DNA from: Gigaspora rosea
Taxonomy: Eukaryota; Glomeromycota; Glomeromycetes; Diversisporales; Gigasporaceae
Direction of reading: 5' to 3'
Assembly (NCBI GenBank): GCA_003550325.1
Contig: QKWP01001178.1
Span: 1-64,000, forward strand
DNA: 64,000 bases
The translations under genes and the position numbers were made by a program. Shown piece by piece: positions 7,256-19,179 of this stretch; the stretch's first letter is position 1, and every line of letters starts with the position of its first letter. The notes beneath the pieces are model-generated. The model saw nothing but the letters and a program-made list of their open reading frames with translations. It was not told where the DNA came from and did no database searches.

Positions 7256-10200
7256 ATGGCTAATATGACCAATAGTGACGATATTAGCTTTGTTGGTACA
7301 GTATATAATTTTGATTGGTCTTCAACTTTGCTTGGCTCTATGGAATCATGGGATCCTGCAATCAAAACATCTACGGTAATTACACATATACAGTTAACGC
7401 TTCTGGATGTAAAAAAAGTCTGATATATAAAATTAATATGGTTCTTAAGATGTCATAACTCTTTTATATCATGCTAGTATAAAACTTTACATTTTTTGCT
7501 TGCTATATTCAGATATAAGTTTTGTAAAGAAGTAACTGCATTTATATTTATACTTTTAAAAATTATCACAATTTGTAAAAATTGCGACTGTTAGGATTTA
7601 TGCCTCAATTCTACATTTCCCATCTGTCTTTTTATCGGTCCCCCGGAATGGATCTTTATTGTACAATAAAGGTAAACCATTTCAGAATTTATATGCTTTG
7701 TTTATTTGGCAATTTATTTTAAATGTCTAATCTATTCTCTTATATAGCGTTTTCAACAATTTTGAAATCGAAACATCCACACGGTTAGTTAATACAAATT
7801 TAGTTTCATATGTTCATAATAACTTTACCAATATAAAATCCTTATTATTAATAATATCATTAGGGAAACCAATTATAGAAGTTTTGTCTGAATTATACGA
7901 TATAATTATTCCATTATTTGATGGGTATGTTAAGGATAATCTAAAGAAAGTTTCATTTATTATATATACAAATTCTCTTAATTAGAAACTAATATATAAA
8001 TAGAATAAGAACATGCAGAAAAGGCATATTTAGAAATGATGATTACTATGAAATGCAACGTGATGGATATATCTAAGAGACGTATTTTGAATGTACATAT
8101 AGTCCGGTTTTCAAATTAGATGGCACAGTTTGGGCTATAATTATGATAGCACAAGAAACTACAAAAAAAATTTTGAACTCTCGAAGATTAAAAATAATTA
8201 ATGAACTTAATCGCCAAATTAATGGTTAGTACGGTACTTATGTGATTATTGTTAATTTATCTGTTAATGCGCTTCATTTTATTATATTTCATTTATCGTT
8301 AACGATTGAAGAGGTTGAATCATTAAACAATGCCTGTCGTATTACGACGAAAGCATTAAGTAACAATAAAGATATTCCTTATGCGTTAGTTTACTTGATT
8401 GGACCTGGATTAAACGTTGGTTCTAAATCTATGATTGCACATCTGGTCTCTACAACTTTTGATTAAGACGATAAAAAAGGATATCAATTGCCTGATTATT
8501 TTCCAGACACCCCCAAAATAATTGACTTATCTAAAGATGCTGATAAGAGTTACGATGATAAATATATAACATTAAAACGACACGTTGCAACTTATTCATT
8601 TGTAAAATGTGGTGAATCTTGTTGGCCATTAGACCTTGTGATGAAGGAAGGAAAACATGTAAAAGTTATTTTAAAGGATGGATCTCAGGCTGTAATTTTA
8701 TTAACAAAAATTTTTTGTGGAGATCAAACATTGTCGGCTATATTGATTTGTGGTATTAATCGACTTTGTACACTTGATGAGATGTATATGGAATTTTTGC
8801 AAGTATGTGAAGGTTAAATAATTAATTTCATTAACTTCATTATAATTAAATATAATATAATTGTTAGTTGGTCGTAAGTCAAATGACTACATGTTTACTA
8901 CAAGGGAAGACAAGAGAAGAGGACAAAAAACGGGCTAAAATATTGGCCGATCTAAATCATCAGAAAGTCACGTTTTTTCAAAGAATCAGTCATGAACTAA
9001 AAAGTATCCGATTATAATACTATAAAATGGTGCTTTTTACTGTCGCACGCCAATAAGATCAACCATTTTTCTCTTTTCATGTTAGCACCATTAACCTTGA
9101 TGCTCTCACCACTTGACGGCGTAATTAATGCTTGTCCACAAGATTCACCAATAATGTCGTATCTTCAAACTATACAACGTAATACTCGTCGATTACTTAA
9201 ACTTATTAACACTTTATTGCAAGTGAGTTGTACATACAGATGTCTTAAGTATTGATATTCAAAAATTATTAAATAATAGTTTTTGGAACTATTATATTCA
9301 TTTCATATAAAGTTTTCAAACATAGAAGCGAATCAATTAGAAGCACACTATCGTGAAACAACATAGCTGAATTTACTCGAGAATTATCTTCAGATTTTAA
9401 AAATATTGCAAAAAAATTAGGCTTATATTACAATATCGATGTTCCACACGATGAAGAATTGATTCAAGCAATGGGAGATAAGGTCTACTTAGATCATGAT
9501 ATGTATGAAACAATTGTGTTTAATCTTTGTAAGCGTTTTATAAGAATACCGTATATATTGTATTAATAAAAAAATTGCTTATCCATAAAGCTACGTTATT
9601 AAATCATGCATATTAAAGTATTTTGTTTGTTAAAAAAAGGTTCGAATGCATTAAAGCATACTTGGAGTGGATGCATAGCAATTCGCCTATACCATGACTA
9701 TAAAGATTACAAAACAATGGTAGTTCTTGAAGTTTCAGATACAGGTTAATATTTATTTCACTAAAATTATTGCATTAGATAACTATTTATAAGTGTATAG
9801 TCTCAAAGTTGGATTACTATACTGTATGTTTGGATGTCTATTTTGTTAAATCAAGGTATTGGTATCCCGGAAATTACCCTCCCAAATATATTCCAGCGTT
9901 TTTATCGTATAGAATCTCAAAGTTCGCGTAGTCACGAAGGTACCGGAATAGGGCTCGCACTCGTCAAAGAACTTATTACACGCCATGGTGGAGATATCAC
10001 TGTAACTTCTGTAATAAATAAAGGAACAACGTTTAAATGTTGGTTTCCAATAGGATGTCAACATTTACCGAAAGACCAAATACGCATTAATAATGTTGAA
10101 AAATCATCAAGTCATGAACGGAAATTGTATACTAATCGGCAACTTTATTTAGAAGAAAGTTCTCAATGGATAAAAAATAATACATCTGAGACTGAAGATG

Positions 10201-10592
10201 ATATAGTTGATCAATTGTCGGTAGATGGCTGGAATGTAGATGTTGATAGTAATGATAAAATGCTAACTGAAGAGATTAACTTTAATTCATCTACGAATGA
10301 TCCTGATTTTGACGAGAAAAAATATCAAGTCTTACTTGTTGATGATAATAATGATATGCGGTAATATTCTCTTATTTTATAAATTTTTTAAAATTTGTAT
10401 TTTTGATAAATTGTTTAAAATTTGTATTTTTTTGATAAAATATTTAGAAATTTAACTTTATTATTGTCGCCTTTTATAGAGATCATCTGACAAATCTACT
10501 AAAAGAATTTGACATATATCGTGCTTGTGACGGTAAAGATGCTTTAAGAGTTTTAAAAAAGCTTAAAAAATTACCTGATTTAGTTCTTAGCG

Positions 10593-10667
10593 GTAAATAA
10601 TTATAATCAAGACTTTCTATTTAATACATTATAAATAAATTTATTAATTTATGTATAAATTTAATAG
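10593..10667 (+). other. Intron splitting the receiver phospho-acceptor Asp codon
   Basis: Exon ends AGC G, intron GTAAAT...TTTAATAG of 75 bp, next exon begins AT ATC ATG ATG CCG. Joining gives LSDIMMPNMNG, the receiver phosphorylation site, so Asp exists only in the spliced message. Confidence 0.75.
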
Positions 10668-10790
10668 ATATCATGATGCCGAATATGAATGGATACGAAT
10701 TGCTAGATATATTAAGATCTAATATAAAAACTCAATTAATTCCTGTAATTTTATTATCTGCCAAAGCTTCTGAAAATTCCAATGTCAAAG

Positions 10791-10862
10791 GTATTTTCTG
10801 TGTTATACTAGCATTAATAGTTATTGTCATATCGGTTTGGTTGTTAATGCATTTACTTTTAG
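10791..10862 (+). other. 72-bp in-frame intron coding a hydrophobic segment if retained
   Basis: GTATTT...CTTTTAG, length a multiple of three and free of stops in the kinase frame. Retention would add 24 residues of membrane-like sequence between LLSAKASENSNVK and GLDKGADDYLVKPF of the receiver. Confidence 0.65.
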
Positions 10863-11551
10863 GTCTAGATAAAGGGGCAGATGACTATTTAGTAAAGCCA
10901 TTTTCTGCCCGAGAGTTAATAGCTCGTATTCGTGCTAATATTGAACTTTCAGTGCTTCGTCGTAAAATTTTATTTCACCGATATAAGCAAGAAGATACAA
11001 AACAATTATTGCTTTCAATAACGAATATGATTTTTTCAAAATTAGATCTAGATAAAATATTGCAGTATATTGCTAGAGAAATATATCGTAGATTACTATG
11101 TGAAAGAATTTTTATTATTTCAAATGAACAATTCAAGAATAATAAAATAATTGTACCAGGAGGCGAAGATTCAGAAAGTTTAACACCAGTAACTAATCCA
11201 TTTGCAGAAATCAGTGATGATAATAAAAGTAATTCACAAACGTTCATCAAGTTACAAGAATATTTAAATAATAATTCCGGTGTTGATATTTCTCCAGACG
11301 TATATTGTGTTGATGTTCGTGAAAATGTTTCTGTATTATCTGTAGAAGTAAAGTTGAATAGTAGAAATTGGGGATTGATAAAAGCACATAGGTCTCCAAA
11401 TTCTATTTGGTCCGATTCGGAAATAGAATTGTTACAACAAATGTCGAATCAAATAAGTATGGTCATTGCACATGTGAGATTGTTAGAAGAGAATATGGAG
11501 AAGGAAATTCAGGTAAAAGCTGCTGAAATTGCAAATAATGTAGAGAGTTAA

Positions 11552-11803
11552 ATGTCAATAAATCCTTCTTATGGTATATTTATATACTACTAAAACCTTT
11601 ATCATGCTAATAATCTTAATTTAGGATTACGAACACTACTAAGTGCAATAGTTAAAATTGTTGGTTAAGTCTGAAACTTTTCTAAAAGAAAATATTTCCT
11701 TGATAAAATATTTGAAATATATCATGATAAGTTTAAAACGACTATGTGAGAAATAAAATAAAAAATAATTCTTAGCATAAATCTTTTTATAAAATAATAT
11801 ATA
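11552..11803. other. Intergenic, no gene seen
   Basis: AT-rich sequence after the histidine kinase. No continuation of the second kinase module can be read here. Confidence 0.5.
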
Positions 11804-11830
11804 GTTATTGGATGCTTCGCATCCAATAAC
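11804..11830. repeat. Perfect short hairpin, left flank of hairpin cluster
   Basis: Arms GTTATTGGATGC and its complement with a 3-base TTC loop. A related imperfect hairpin with GTTATTGG/CCAATAAC arms lies at 12001-12026. Confidence 0.8.
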
Positions 11831-11849
11831 TGAAGTTATTTGGCATGTT

Positions 11850-11894
11850 GTAATGATAATATCGTGATCTGCATGATCATGATATTATTATTAC
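11850..11894. repeat. Imperfect inverted repeat
   Basis: About 20-bp arms (GTAATGATAATATCGTGATC and complement) with two mismatches around a 5-base loop. Confidence 0.7.
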
Positions 11895-11913
11895 ACATGA
11901 CAGATAACGGAAA

Positions 11914-11996
11914 GTATCTGGGTCAGAATTTGATCGGGAGATGGCTGGGCCCCGCAGGGGCCCAGACATCTCCTGATCAAATTCTGACCCAGATAC
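11914..11996. repeat. Large near-perfect hairpin with 40-bp arms
   Basis: The arm begins GTATCTGGGTCAGAATTTGA, ends CTGGGCCCC, and is followed by a 3-base loop GCA and the complementary arm; 38 of 40 positions pair. It is strikingly GC-rich compared with its surroundings. Likely a foldback element or structured RNA locus; which one is not decidable here. Confidence 0.8.
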
Positions 11997-12000
11997 GACA

Positions 12001-12026
12001 GTTATTGGTGCGTAGCGTCCAATAAC
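12001..12026. repeat. Short hairpin, right flank of hairpin cluster
   Basis: GTTATTGG and CCAATAAC arms with a 10-base middle. Related to the hairpin at 11804-11830, so the three hairpins sit symmetrically. Confidence 0.6.
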
Positions 12027-12505
12027 GGTATTATCCGTCAGATTACGACGATCGGGCATAACATGAAGCGAGTAAATAAGTTTTAATTAAAAATATATAA
12101 AAATCGTATCATGTAAGCAAGAAATAGTGTAAGAGTATTTAAAAAGGATTGCTAAGTTGTTTCGAATTATCCAATCGTAAAACTTTTTCAAGCGATTCGC
12201 CCTATCTAAAGAATTTTACAATGTGAAACTATACTGTACATGCTTCGATTATTAGAGAATTTTAAAACTATGAAGTTTAAAATTAAAAAAAAGCGTGTTT
12301 CGGAAATATGTGGACACACCTTATTCGTGTATCAAATTTTGAAATCGGAAAATGAGATTTCTATTTAACGAAATAAACAAACTTTTCAACGACGACAAAA
12401 TCATTATTACAAATTTATCAGAAATGAAATAAAGTCGATACATCGCTTATTTGAAAATAAATATGTTATCTATTTCTGTCAAAATTAGATTCCCGCACGT
12501 TAATT
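12027..12505. other. Intergenic up to the gap, no gene seen
   Basis: AT-rich and without coding pattern on either strand. Confidence 0.5.
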
Positions 12506-13364
12506 NNNNNNNNNNNNNNNNNNNNNNNNNNNNNNNNNNNNNNNNNNNNNNNNNNNNNNNNNNNNNNNNNNNNNNNNNNNNNNNNNNNNNNNNNNNNNNN
12601 NNNNNNNNNNNNNNNNNNNNNNNNNNNNNNNNNNNNNNNNNNNNNNNNNNNNNNNNNNNNNNNNNNNNNNNNNNNNNNNNNNNNNNNNNNNNNNNNNNNN
12701 NNNNNNNNNNNNNNNNNNNNNNNNNNNNNNNNNNNNNNNNNNNNNNNNNNNNNNNNNNNNNNNNNNNNNNNNNNNNNNNNNNNNNNNNNNNNNNNNNNNN
12801 NNNNNNNNNNNNNNNNNNNNNNNNNNNNNNNNNNNNNNNNNNNNNNNNNNNNNNNNNNNNNNNNNNNNNNNNNNNNNNNNNNNNNNNNNNNNNNNNNNNN
12901 NNNNNNNNNNNNNNNNNNNNNNNNNNNNNNNNNNNNNNNNNNNNNNNNNNNNNNNNNNNNNNNNNNNNNNNNNNNNNNNNNNNNNNNNNNNNNNNNNNNN
13001 NNNNNNNNNNNNNNNNNNNNNNNNNNNNNNNNNNNNNNNNNNNNNNNNNNNNNNNNNNNNNNNNNNNNNNNNNNNNNNNNNNNNNNNNNNNNNNNNNNNN
13101 NNNNNNNNNNNNNNNNNNNNNNNNNNNNNNNNNNNNNNNNNNNNNNNNNNNNNNNNNNNNNNNNNNNNNNNNNNNNNNNNNNNNNNNNNNNNNNNNNNNN
13201 NNNNNNNNNNNNNNNNNNNNNNNNNNNNNNNNNNNNNNNNNNNNNNNNNNNNNNNNNNNNNNNNNNNNNNNNNNNNNNNNNNNNNNNNNNNNNNNNNNNN
13301 NNNNNNNNNNNNNNNNNNNNNNNNNNNNNNNNNNNNNNNNNNNNNNNNNNNNNNNNNNNNNNNN
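12506..13364. other. Assembly gap (N), 859 bases
   Basis: Run of N. The apparent long open frames across it are artefacts. It abuts the left arm of the inverted-repeat element at 13365. Confidence 1.
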
Positions 13365-13682
13365 CCCCCCACGTGATTTCGACCAATCGAATTTCAGGAT
13401 CAGGTGTAACGTAAAAATCGAAACGAAACAACTTTTTTACAAAAAAACGCGAATAGCTCTAAATTTTAATTAGGAAACCACCTTCTGCGGCCTAATTAAA
13501 AATATTCCTTATGAAATTTTACTAATAAACTCAACCCTAACCCTGCGTTGTCCTCACCCTAGCCCTAACTATAACGAGGTTTATTTTTACGCGCAACTTT
13601 TTACTTAGAAAACAAAACACGTTTGTTTTGACTTCACGTTACACCTGATCTTAAAATTTGATTGGTCAAAGTCACGTGGGGG
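13365..13682. mobile_element. TIR element (MITE-like), CCCCCACGTGA ends
   Basis: The left arm starts CCCCCACGTGATTTCGACCA and includes GATCAGGTGTAACGT. The right arm, read in reverse complement, starts CCCCCACGTGACTTTGACCA and includes GATCAGGTGTAACGT. The arms are about 70 bp. The centre contains CCCTAA-type repeats. No coding capacity. Related fragments occur near 36184-36240 and 51550. Confidence 0.7.
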
Positions 13683-14384
13683 TAAAATTTTTGTGGGAGA
13701 GCTACCACTAATAAATAATACGTATGACACGTGCTGGCTCGTTTCACAGAGTACTACAAGAACGAAGGATCAAAACGAATTTTTTTTAAAAAAAGTTGCA
13801 ATATCTCAAAAACTCGCAAGTAAGCCTGCTCTGGTATCTTAAGGAAAAAGATTCCTTGCAAGATTTTACACATTTGCAGTTGCTTTAGCTTCCAGATATG
13901 TACATACTTCAACTATTATCCGGACCTCTTCTAATAAAATGTCTATTGGAAAGTGGACCATAAATTTATATTTACTTACCCGTTCCACTCACGTGCCATC
14001 GCACGTGTCAATTGGCTGCTACAAAAGGCACGGACGATTTACGTGATTTCACGTTAAATTGGCACGTGTATACGGATCAACACGGTCCGCCGATTCCCGT
14101 GCCTACTCGAACCATGCACGTGAAACCCGACCCATAGCACGTGCCACTCAACCACGTGCCTATACACTGTTTTTCCGTGCGATCCCGGACCACTTTTCTT
14201 ATAGGGCAGGTCGTTTGATCAACCTGCATAATGCAAAATCTAAAGATTACAAATAGTAAATACAATCCTGAATATGAATAATTCCTATACTTTGGGTGTT
14301 ATTATTCTTATGAGTAAGATATTTAGCACTGTATAAATTATCATGGCAAGTCGCTGTGATTGCTAAGAAAGTTAAACCAAAGTT
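13683..14384. repeat. CACGTG-rich dispersed repeat, no gene
   Basis: Between 13980 and 14210 CACGTG or GGCACG recurs many times. The open frames here (for example 14059-14256) are compositional, since similar sequence at 36410-36630 and 61790-62470 is open in other frames. It is a dispersed repeat of unknown class. Confidence 0.55.
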
Positions 14385-14606
14385 AGGCCGTTCGAAGTTG
14401 ATTCTTCGGTTAACAACATCACTTTCTAGGACTCGGGAGGGGATAAAATGAAACAACATATGAAACGAACATATAAAATGAACGATGGGCAAATTTCATT
14501 GATGATATAAATCAGGTGATTGGCGCGAGATATCCAGTGGTTTGATTGGTTGTTCGCTGGGGTGATGTTAACCGAAAAATCCGAAAAATTAACTTCGAAC
14601 GGCCTT
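14385..14606. mobile_element. PIF/Harbinger-like MITE, TTA target duplication
   Basis: TIRs GGCCGTTCGAAGTT and AACTTCGAACGGCC are flanked by TTA on both sides, and the interior also pairs (GGTTAAC...GTTAACC). A 3-bp TTA duplication with GGCC ends is typical of PIF/Harbinger MITEs. Diverged relatives: 53684-53933, 62950-63000 and 63210-63256. Confidence 0.7.
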
Positions 14607-15711
14607 ATTTTAATTTTATTAACAAAGTCACGGTCATCCATTAAGTGAAAAGTGTTTCTTGGTTAATTTATCATTCTGTAGTACCAAAAATCTATTTCTA
14701 TATGCAGAAAATTCAGACCAAAATTTTGTCGATTACTGCTACTAATTCAATTTGGATAAATATTTCTATAAATAGGTATATTATTGGGCTACAATATACT
14801 AAAATTTCATACAATTTGGTAAGGAATTACTATAAATTTTTTTTTAAAAAAAAATTATTTTTAGTTTTAAGTAATTACTTATGAACAACTAATCCAAATT
14901 GTATAAATTTTGTATAATATAGCCCAATCACATACTGTATATTTCCAAATATAAGCTACCTTTTTTGGCCAAAAAGTTATACAAAAAATCATAAAGTAGC
15001 TTATTTTTGAATTTTTGAATTTTTGAAAAAATTGAAAACTTATTAATAAATTGTTGTTCAAATATACAGTACTAAATTTTTACTATGAATTTTGATAAAT
15101 TTAACAGGTTGTGATATTGCAGATTAATATTTAAAAAAAGATTATTAGTTAAGTTAGGGTCTGAACTAGTATTAATATTAGATTAAAAGGTGCATATATA
15201 TATGCAAAGTTAAGCATTAAAAACTTTTAATAGAAGCCCAAAACTAGTTAGTATACATAATGAAATTTCAAGTTATCTAAATTTTGATTTTTTTGTAATT
15301 TTTCTTAATTTTTTGTTTGTTTTATTATACAAGTTTCTGTGTTCTAATTGGCCAATCATATTAATGTGTGATATAGCAACCTGCAATATTTAACAACCTC
15401 CTTTTACTATATATGTAATTTGATTTTCTAAACAACTTTACTTAAAAACTCTTTTGAAGTTTACTTTGTAAAATTTAAACTTTTATTTTTTAAGACTTTT
15501 CAAAAAAAACAGGTGCAGCTTATTTTTGGATATAGCTTATTTTTGAAACTATTTAGTATCTATCTGTAGTAAAAATTTTTATCTAATTTGGATTGTAGTT
15601 GCTAAAAAATGTAGCCAGAGGTTATTGCAAATTAAATATAAAAAATATTGCATATACAGTATAATATTTTATTTTAGTAACAATTACCAAGATATATTTA
15701 ATAATATTTTC
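14607..15711. other. AT-rich intergenic DNA, weak foldback, no gene
   Basis: No coding pattern. Around 14740-14935 the sequence pairs with itself (TTTGGATAAAT...TTGGGCTA against TAGCCCAA...AATCCAAA), so a decayed foldback element is likely. Confidence 0.4.
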
Positions 15712-15713
15712 TA

Positions 15714-16545
15714 CAGTCAAAATCATAAGTATCCCACCCCCTCTAACTTTTTAAATTTAAAAGATACAGCTTTGAAACTTTTACAGTAAATAGTACTCTA
15801 TAAATATAGATCAGTGAATTTTTTTATAATTTTTTAATCACTACAACAAAAGTTAGATGAGAGCCAACTTTTTGATTGAATTTTTTTTTAAAAAATAAAA
15901 AAACCAATTGAAATTAATCAAAATTAATAAAAAATTAGGATTAAAATCAAAAATTTCAAAAACTTAGTATGTTAAAATTCAAGCATTTCTATAGTAGTGA
16001 CAAAAAATTTGAGTCAATTTGATGAGATAGTTGTTGAGAAATTAATTTTTTAAATTCGAATTTAAGTATTAAAAAGTATCATAGAAAAAAAAGTTGCGCA
16101 ACTAGGTTTTTATTAATTTTAATATAGAAATAAATTATTTTCTATATTAAAATTAGTCGCGCAACTTTTTTTCTATGATACCTTTTAATACTTAAATTCG
16201 AAATTAAAAAATTAATTTCTCAACAACTATCTCATCAAATTGACTCAAATTTTTTGTCACTACTATAGAAATGCTTGAATTTTAACATACTAAGTTTTTG
16301 AAATTTTTGATTTTAATCCTAATTTTTTATTAATTTTTGATTAATTTCAATTGTTTTTTTTATTTTTTTAAAAAAAAAAATCAATCAAAAAGTTGGCTCT
16401 CATTTAACTTTAGTTGTAGTGATTAAAAAATTATAAAAAAATTCACTGATCTATATTTATAGAGTACTATTTACTGTGAATTTTTAAAGCTGTATCTTTT
16501 AAATTTAAAAAGTTAGAGGGGGTGGGATACTTATGATTTTGACTG
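15714..16545. mobile_element. Foldback Tc1/mariner-like element, about 400-bp inverted arms
   Basis: The ends are TA-CAGTCAAAATCATAAG and CTTATGATTTTGACTG-TA, that is, CAGTC ends flanked by the TA dinucleotide used by Tc1/mariner elements. The two arms pair almost throughout, including the GTTGCGCAACT region around the centre near 16100-16165, leaving only a short loop. No open frame. Confidence 0.8.
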
Positions 16546-16547
16546 TA

Positions 16548-18663
16548 TTTTAGCAGATATTTACTTTTATAAAAATATTTAATGCAGTTTTTTAATTTTA
16601 TTCAAAAATTAGTAATAAAAACCAATATTTTTATTGTTTTACACTATAGCCATATTGCAAATTATTAATTTAAATATTTCTTTTAATATTTTGTTAATAT
16701 ACTAGTTGTTCTAAAATAACTTAGATTATTGTAGATTTTAAACTTTTAATATATAACTAAATTTTGTATGGTTTTTTTTTTTAAACTTAAAGATGAATAA
16801 TATATTAATAAATACTTTAATCTTAATTAAGTAAATGCAAAATTAACAATACTTCTTGTAAATTAGCCTATTAGACAATAATAAATATAAAAAAGTAAGC
16901 CAATAAAAATAGAACAAATTTATTAACAAATTTATTAAATAAATTTGTTCCTTTTCTATTAACTTAGCAATAATTTGAAGGTTCAGAAGTTGGTTCAGAA
17001 TTTAGTTTAAATTTAATTCAAATCTAAATTAACCATTTTGTTTTGAATAACATCCAAAAATTTGTATCATAAAACATATAACCTAATTATTTCAAAATAG
17101 CAATTAATCTATTATTCTTTTTTATTTTCATACTCTATATGCATCTTTGTATTTTTAAATCTGTTTAAAATGAGTGCTAATAATTTAGTAAATTGTTTAA
17201 CTAATTGAATAAATATATCTATTAATTTTGATTAGCTGTAACAATAATTATAAAATGCGCCTATGGTGTTAAATACCATATATAATTTTTATTAATAAAA
17301 TTTAAGGTTAGGGTTCATTTTTAGGATAAAGAGGAGTTTTATATAACATAATGTAGGTTATATATAAGGTCCCGATTTCAGTTCTCGTGAGATTTGCAGG
17401 CCCTGAACAGTTTTATTTAGAGTACCCGATCCCGTTTACTTAGTACGTTTTTGAGAAATAGGACTTATGGCGCGTTCAACACCATTAGTAAACTTGAGCT
17501 GCAATATGTAAACAATATATAATAATACGTTTAAAATTTGATATTTTAATTTCTATTATAGGTTTCTTAATAACTATTTGATTAAACCTAATAAAAAAAG
17601 TTTTTATTTTAAATTTTACAATTTTTTAGAATTAAAATAAAAAAGTTTCATTAAGTTTAACCTAGTAATTATCAAAAAAACAACTTTATTTAAAATTTTA
17701 AAAATTTAGATTCATATAGTAGAAACTGATTTTGTATATTAAGTTTCTATCAAATTTAAAAGCTATCATTTTGACAGAATCAGTTTTGAAGTTCAACTAT
17801 TTTTATTGAAATTGGATTGATAGTGATTGAGAAGAATTGATTAAAGACTAAAAAAATTTAGCGCAGTTTCTTTTACAGATGCCAGAACTTTGACAAAGAT
17901 TATTTAGCATATACCTGAGCAAAATTTGATTATATTTTTTTTTTATTTTAATTCAATGTGATTATAGAATAAAATAAAAACGGTTTGATTGAATTTGATA
18001 GGTATGTGGTGAGTAATCTTTGTTCAAAATTTTGGCATCTATAAAAAAGAAATTATGGCTAAATTTTTAATTAATATTTTTTTCCCGGGTGAATTATTCA
18101 CCCCTTCCTCAAGTATAAAATAAACTTGAAGTTATATTAAGGTTAGGATTGGAGTTAGGGTTAAATTTAGTATATGATCGCGAGAGAAGCATTTTTCGAC
18201 AGGGTTACCTTAGTAAATTTTTGAGATAGCATAATGTGGGTGAGTAATATCAAGTAACACCCTGGTGAGTAATAAACTTACACTTTTTTAATAACTTGAT
18301 TTATATTTGATAAATTTTTTTTAATTCTATAAGCTAATAGAATTAAAATAAAAATTTTCTTCGAGTTTGGTTGGTAATTTTCGAGAAATTTTAAGATCCA
18401 TATTCAAAATATTCATGATTTGTATTTTTTTTTAAAATTTTAAGTGAAGTCTTATCGAAAATCTTTTCGATAGCTACCGGTTAAGATTCAATGAACATTT
18501 TTTATTTCAGTCTTACAGCTTGTAGAATAAAAAATTTTTATCAAGTTTAATCACATTATCGTTTAGAAACCTTTACTAGAAAATATAAAAATATCAAATT
18601 AAAAAAAGGTCGTCATATGTTTACATAATATAGCATTCGTTTAGATAGTCGCACAACTTACTA
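16548..18663. other. AT-rich DNA with decayed inverted repeats, no gene
   Basis: No coding pattern. Arms at about 17860-17935 and 17998-18062 pair (GATGCCAGAACTTTGACAAA against TTTGTTCAAAATTTTGGCATC-type sequence). GGTTAGG-type motifs occur near 17307 and 18141-18160. Confidence 0.4.
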
Positions 18664-19107
18664 AATTAGGTAGCTGCGCGACGTAGTCGCGCTAAAACCA
18701 GAGGTATTTTGTTCAATTTCTTTTTAGAATTCAGGGGATAATTATAAATATGCGTTAAGAATAGTAAATTGTTATTGATTGTGGCAGGATGCGGGACTAA
18801 AAAAGCAGTGATAGTGGAATACGTGATCGGGAGTGATAGAAATCGATTTCATAATATATTAATATATATGTAATTGATAGTTATAGTAAAAGCATGAAGT
18901 AGTAATAATGGATAATTTGTATGAATAGCGCAATTGTAATCAAGAATTTATAAAATTTATTGTATAAATGTTATATAAGGAGGTTCAATATAAATAAGGA
19001 TAGCTGCGCGACATGTGATGCCGCGCAAGACCAGTACGATTATGTGTAACATGTAAAATTTAAAATTTAAGGATAGCGGTGCAGCGCGTGATACCGCACA
19101 GGACCAC
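18664..19107. repeat. Three dispersed copies of a GCGCGAC-containing motif
   Basis: Copies at about 18668-18705, 18999-19036 and 19067-19107 share TAGCTGCGCGAC or a variant, then a short gap, then GCGCAAGACCA or CGCACAGGACCA. Each could form a small GC stem. The function is unknown. Confidence 0.5.
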
Positions 19108-19179
19108 AATCGACTTTGGTTGGTATACGCAGCAAGTTCAAGCTCATGCTCAAGCAGCCTATGTAAACTCGTAATAAAA

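Larger units (their letters stand above)
7256..11551 (+). pseudogene. Hybrid histidine kinase (PAS/GAF-HisKA-HATPase-REC-GAF), decayed and truncated
   Basis: Sensor kinase of a fungal phosphorelay: autophosphorylation on His, transfer to Asp in the receiver. Segments in order: N-terminal DDISFVGTVYNFDWSS; PAS-like exons to about 8225; GAF-like 8300-8815; dimerisation box RISHELK with His codon 8991-8993, completed across an 82-bp intron (9004-9085); ATP-binding domain with GTGIGLALVKEL near 9940; receiver with VLLVDDNNDM, phospho-Asp, and VKPF; a second GAF-like region to IANNVES. Lesions: frameshift near 7660, TAA at 8074-8076 and 8464-8466, frameshift near 9361-9366. The frame ends at 11549-11551, where relatives of this double-kinase type would, as I recall, continue into a second HisKA module. 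Introns 10361-10479, 10593-10667 and 10791-10862 are clean GT-AG. Confidence 0.8.

Noticed and set aside
11840..12059. Two overlapping 60-codon frames at the hairpin cluster
   Set aside because: They simply traverse the near-perfect inverted repeat on both strands.
12451..13473. Long open frames across the first N run
   Set aside because: They consist almost wholly of X from N bases; no coding information.
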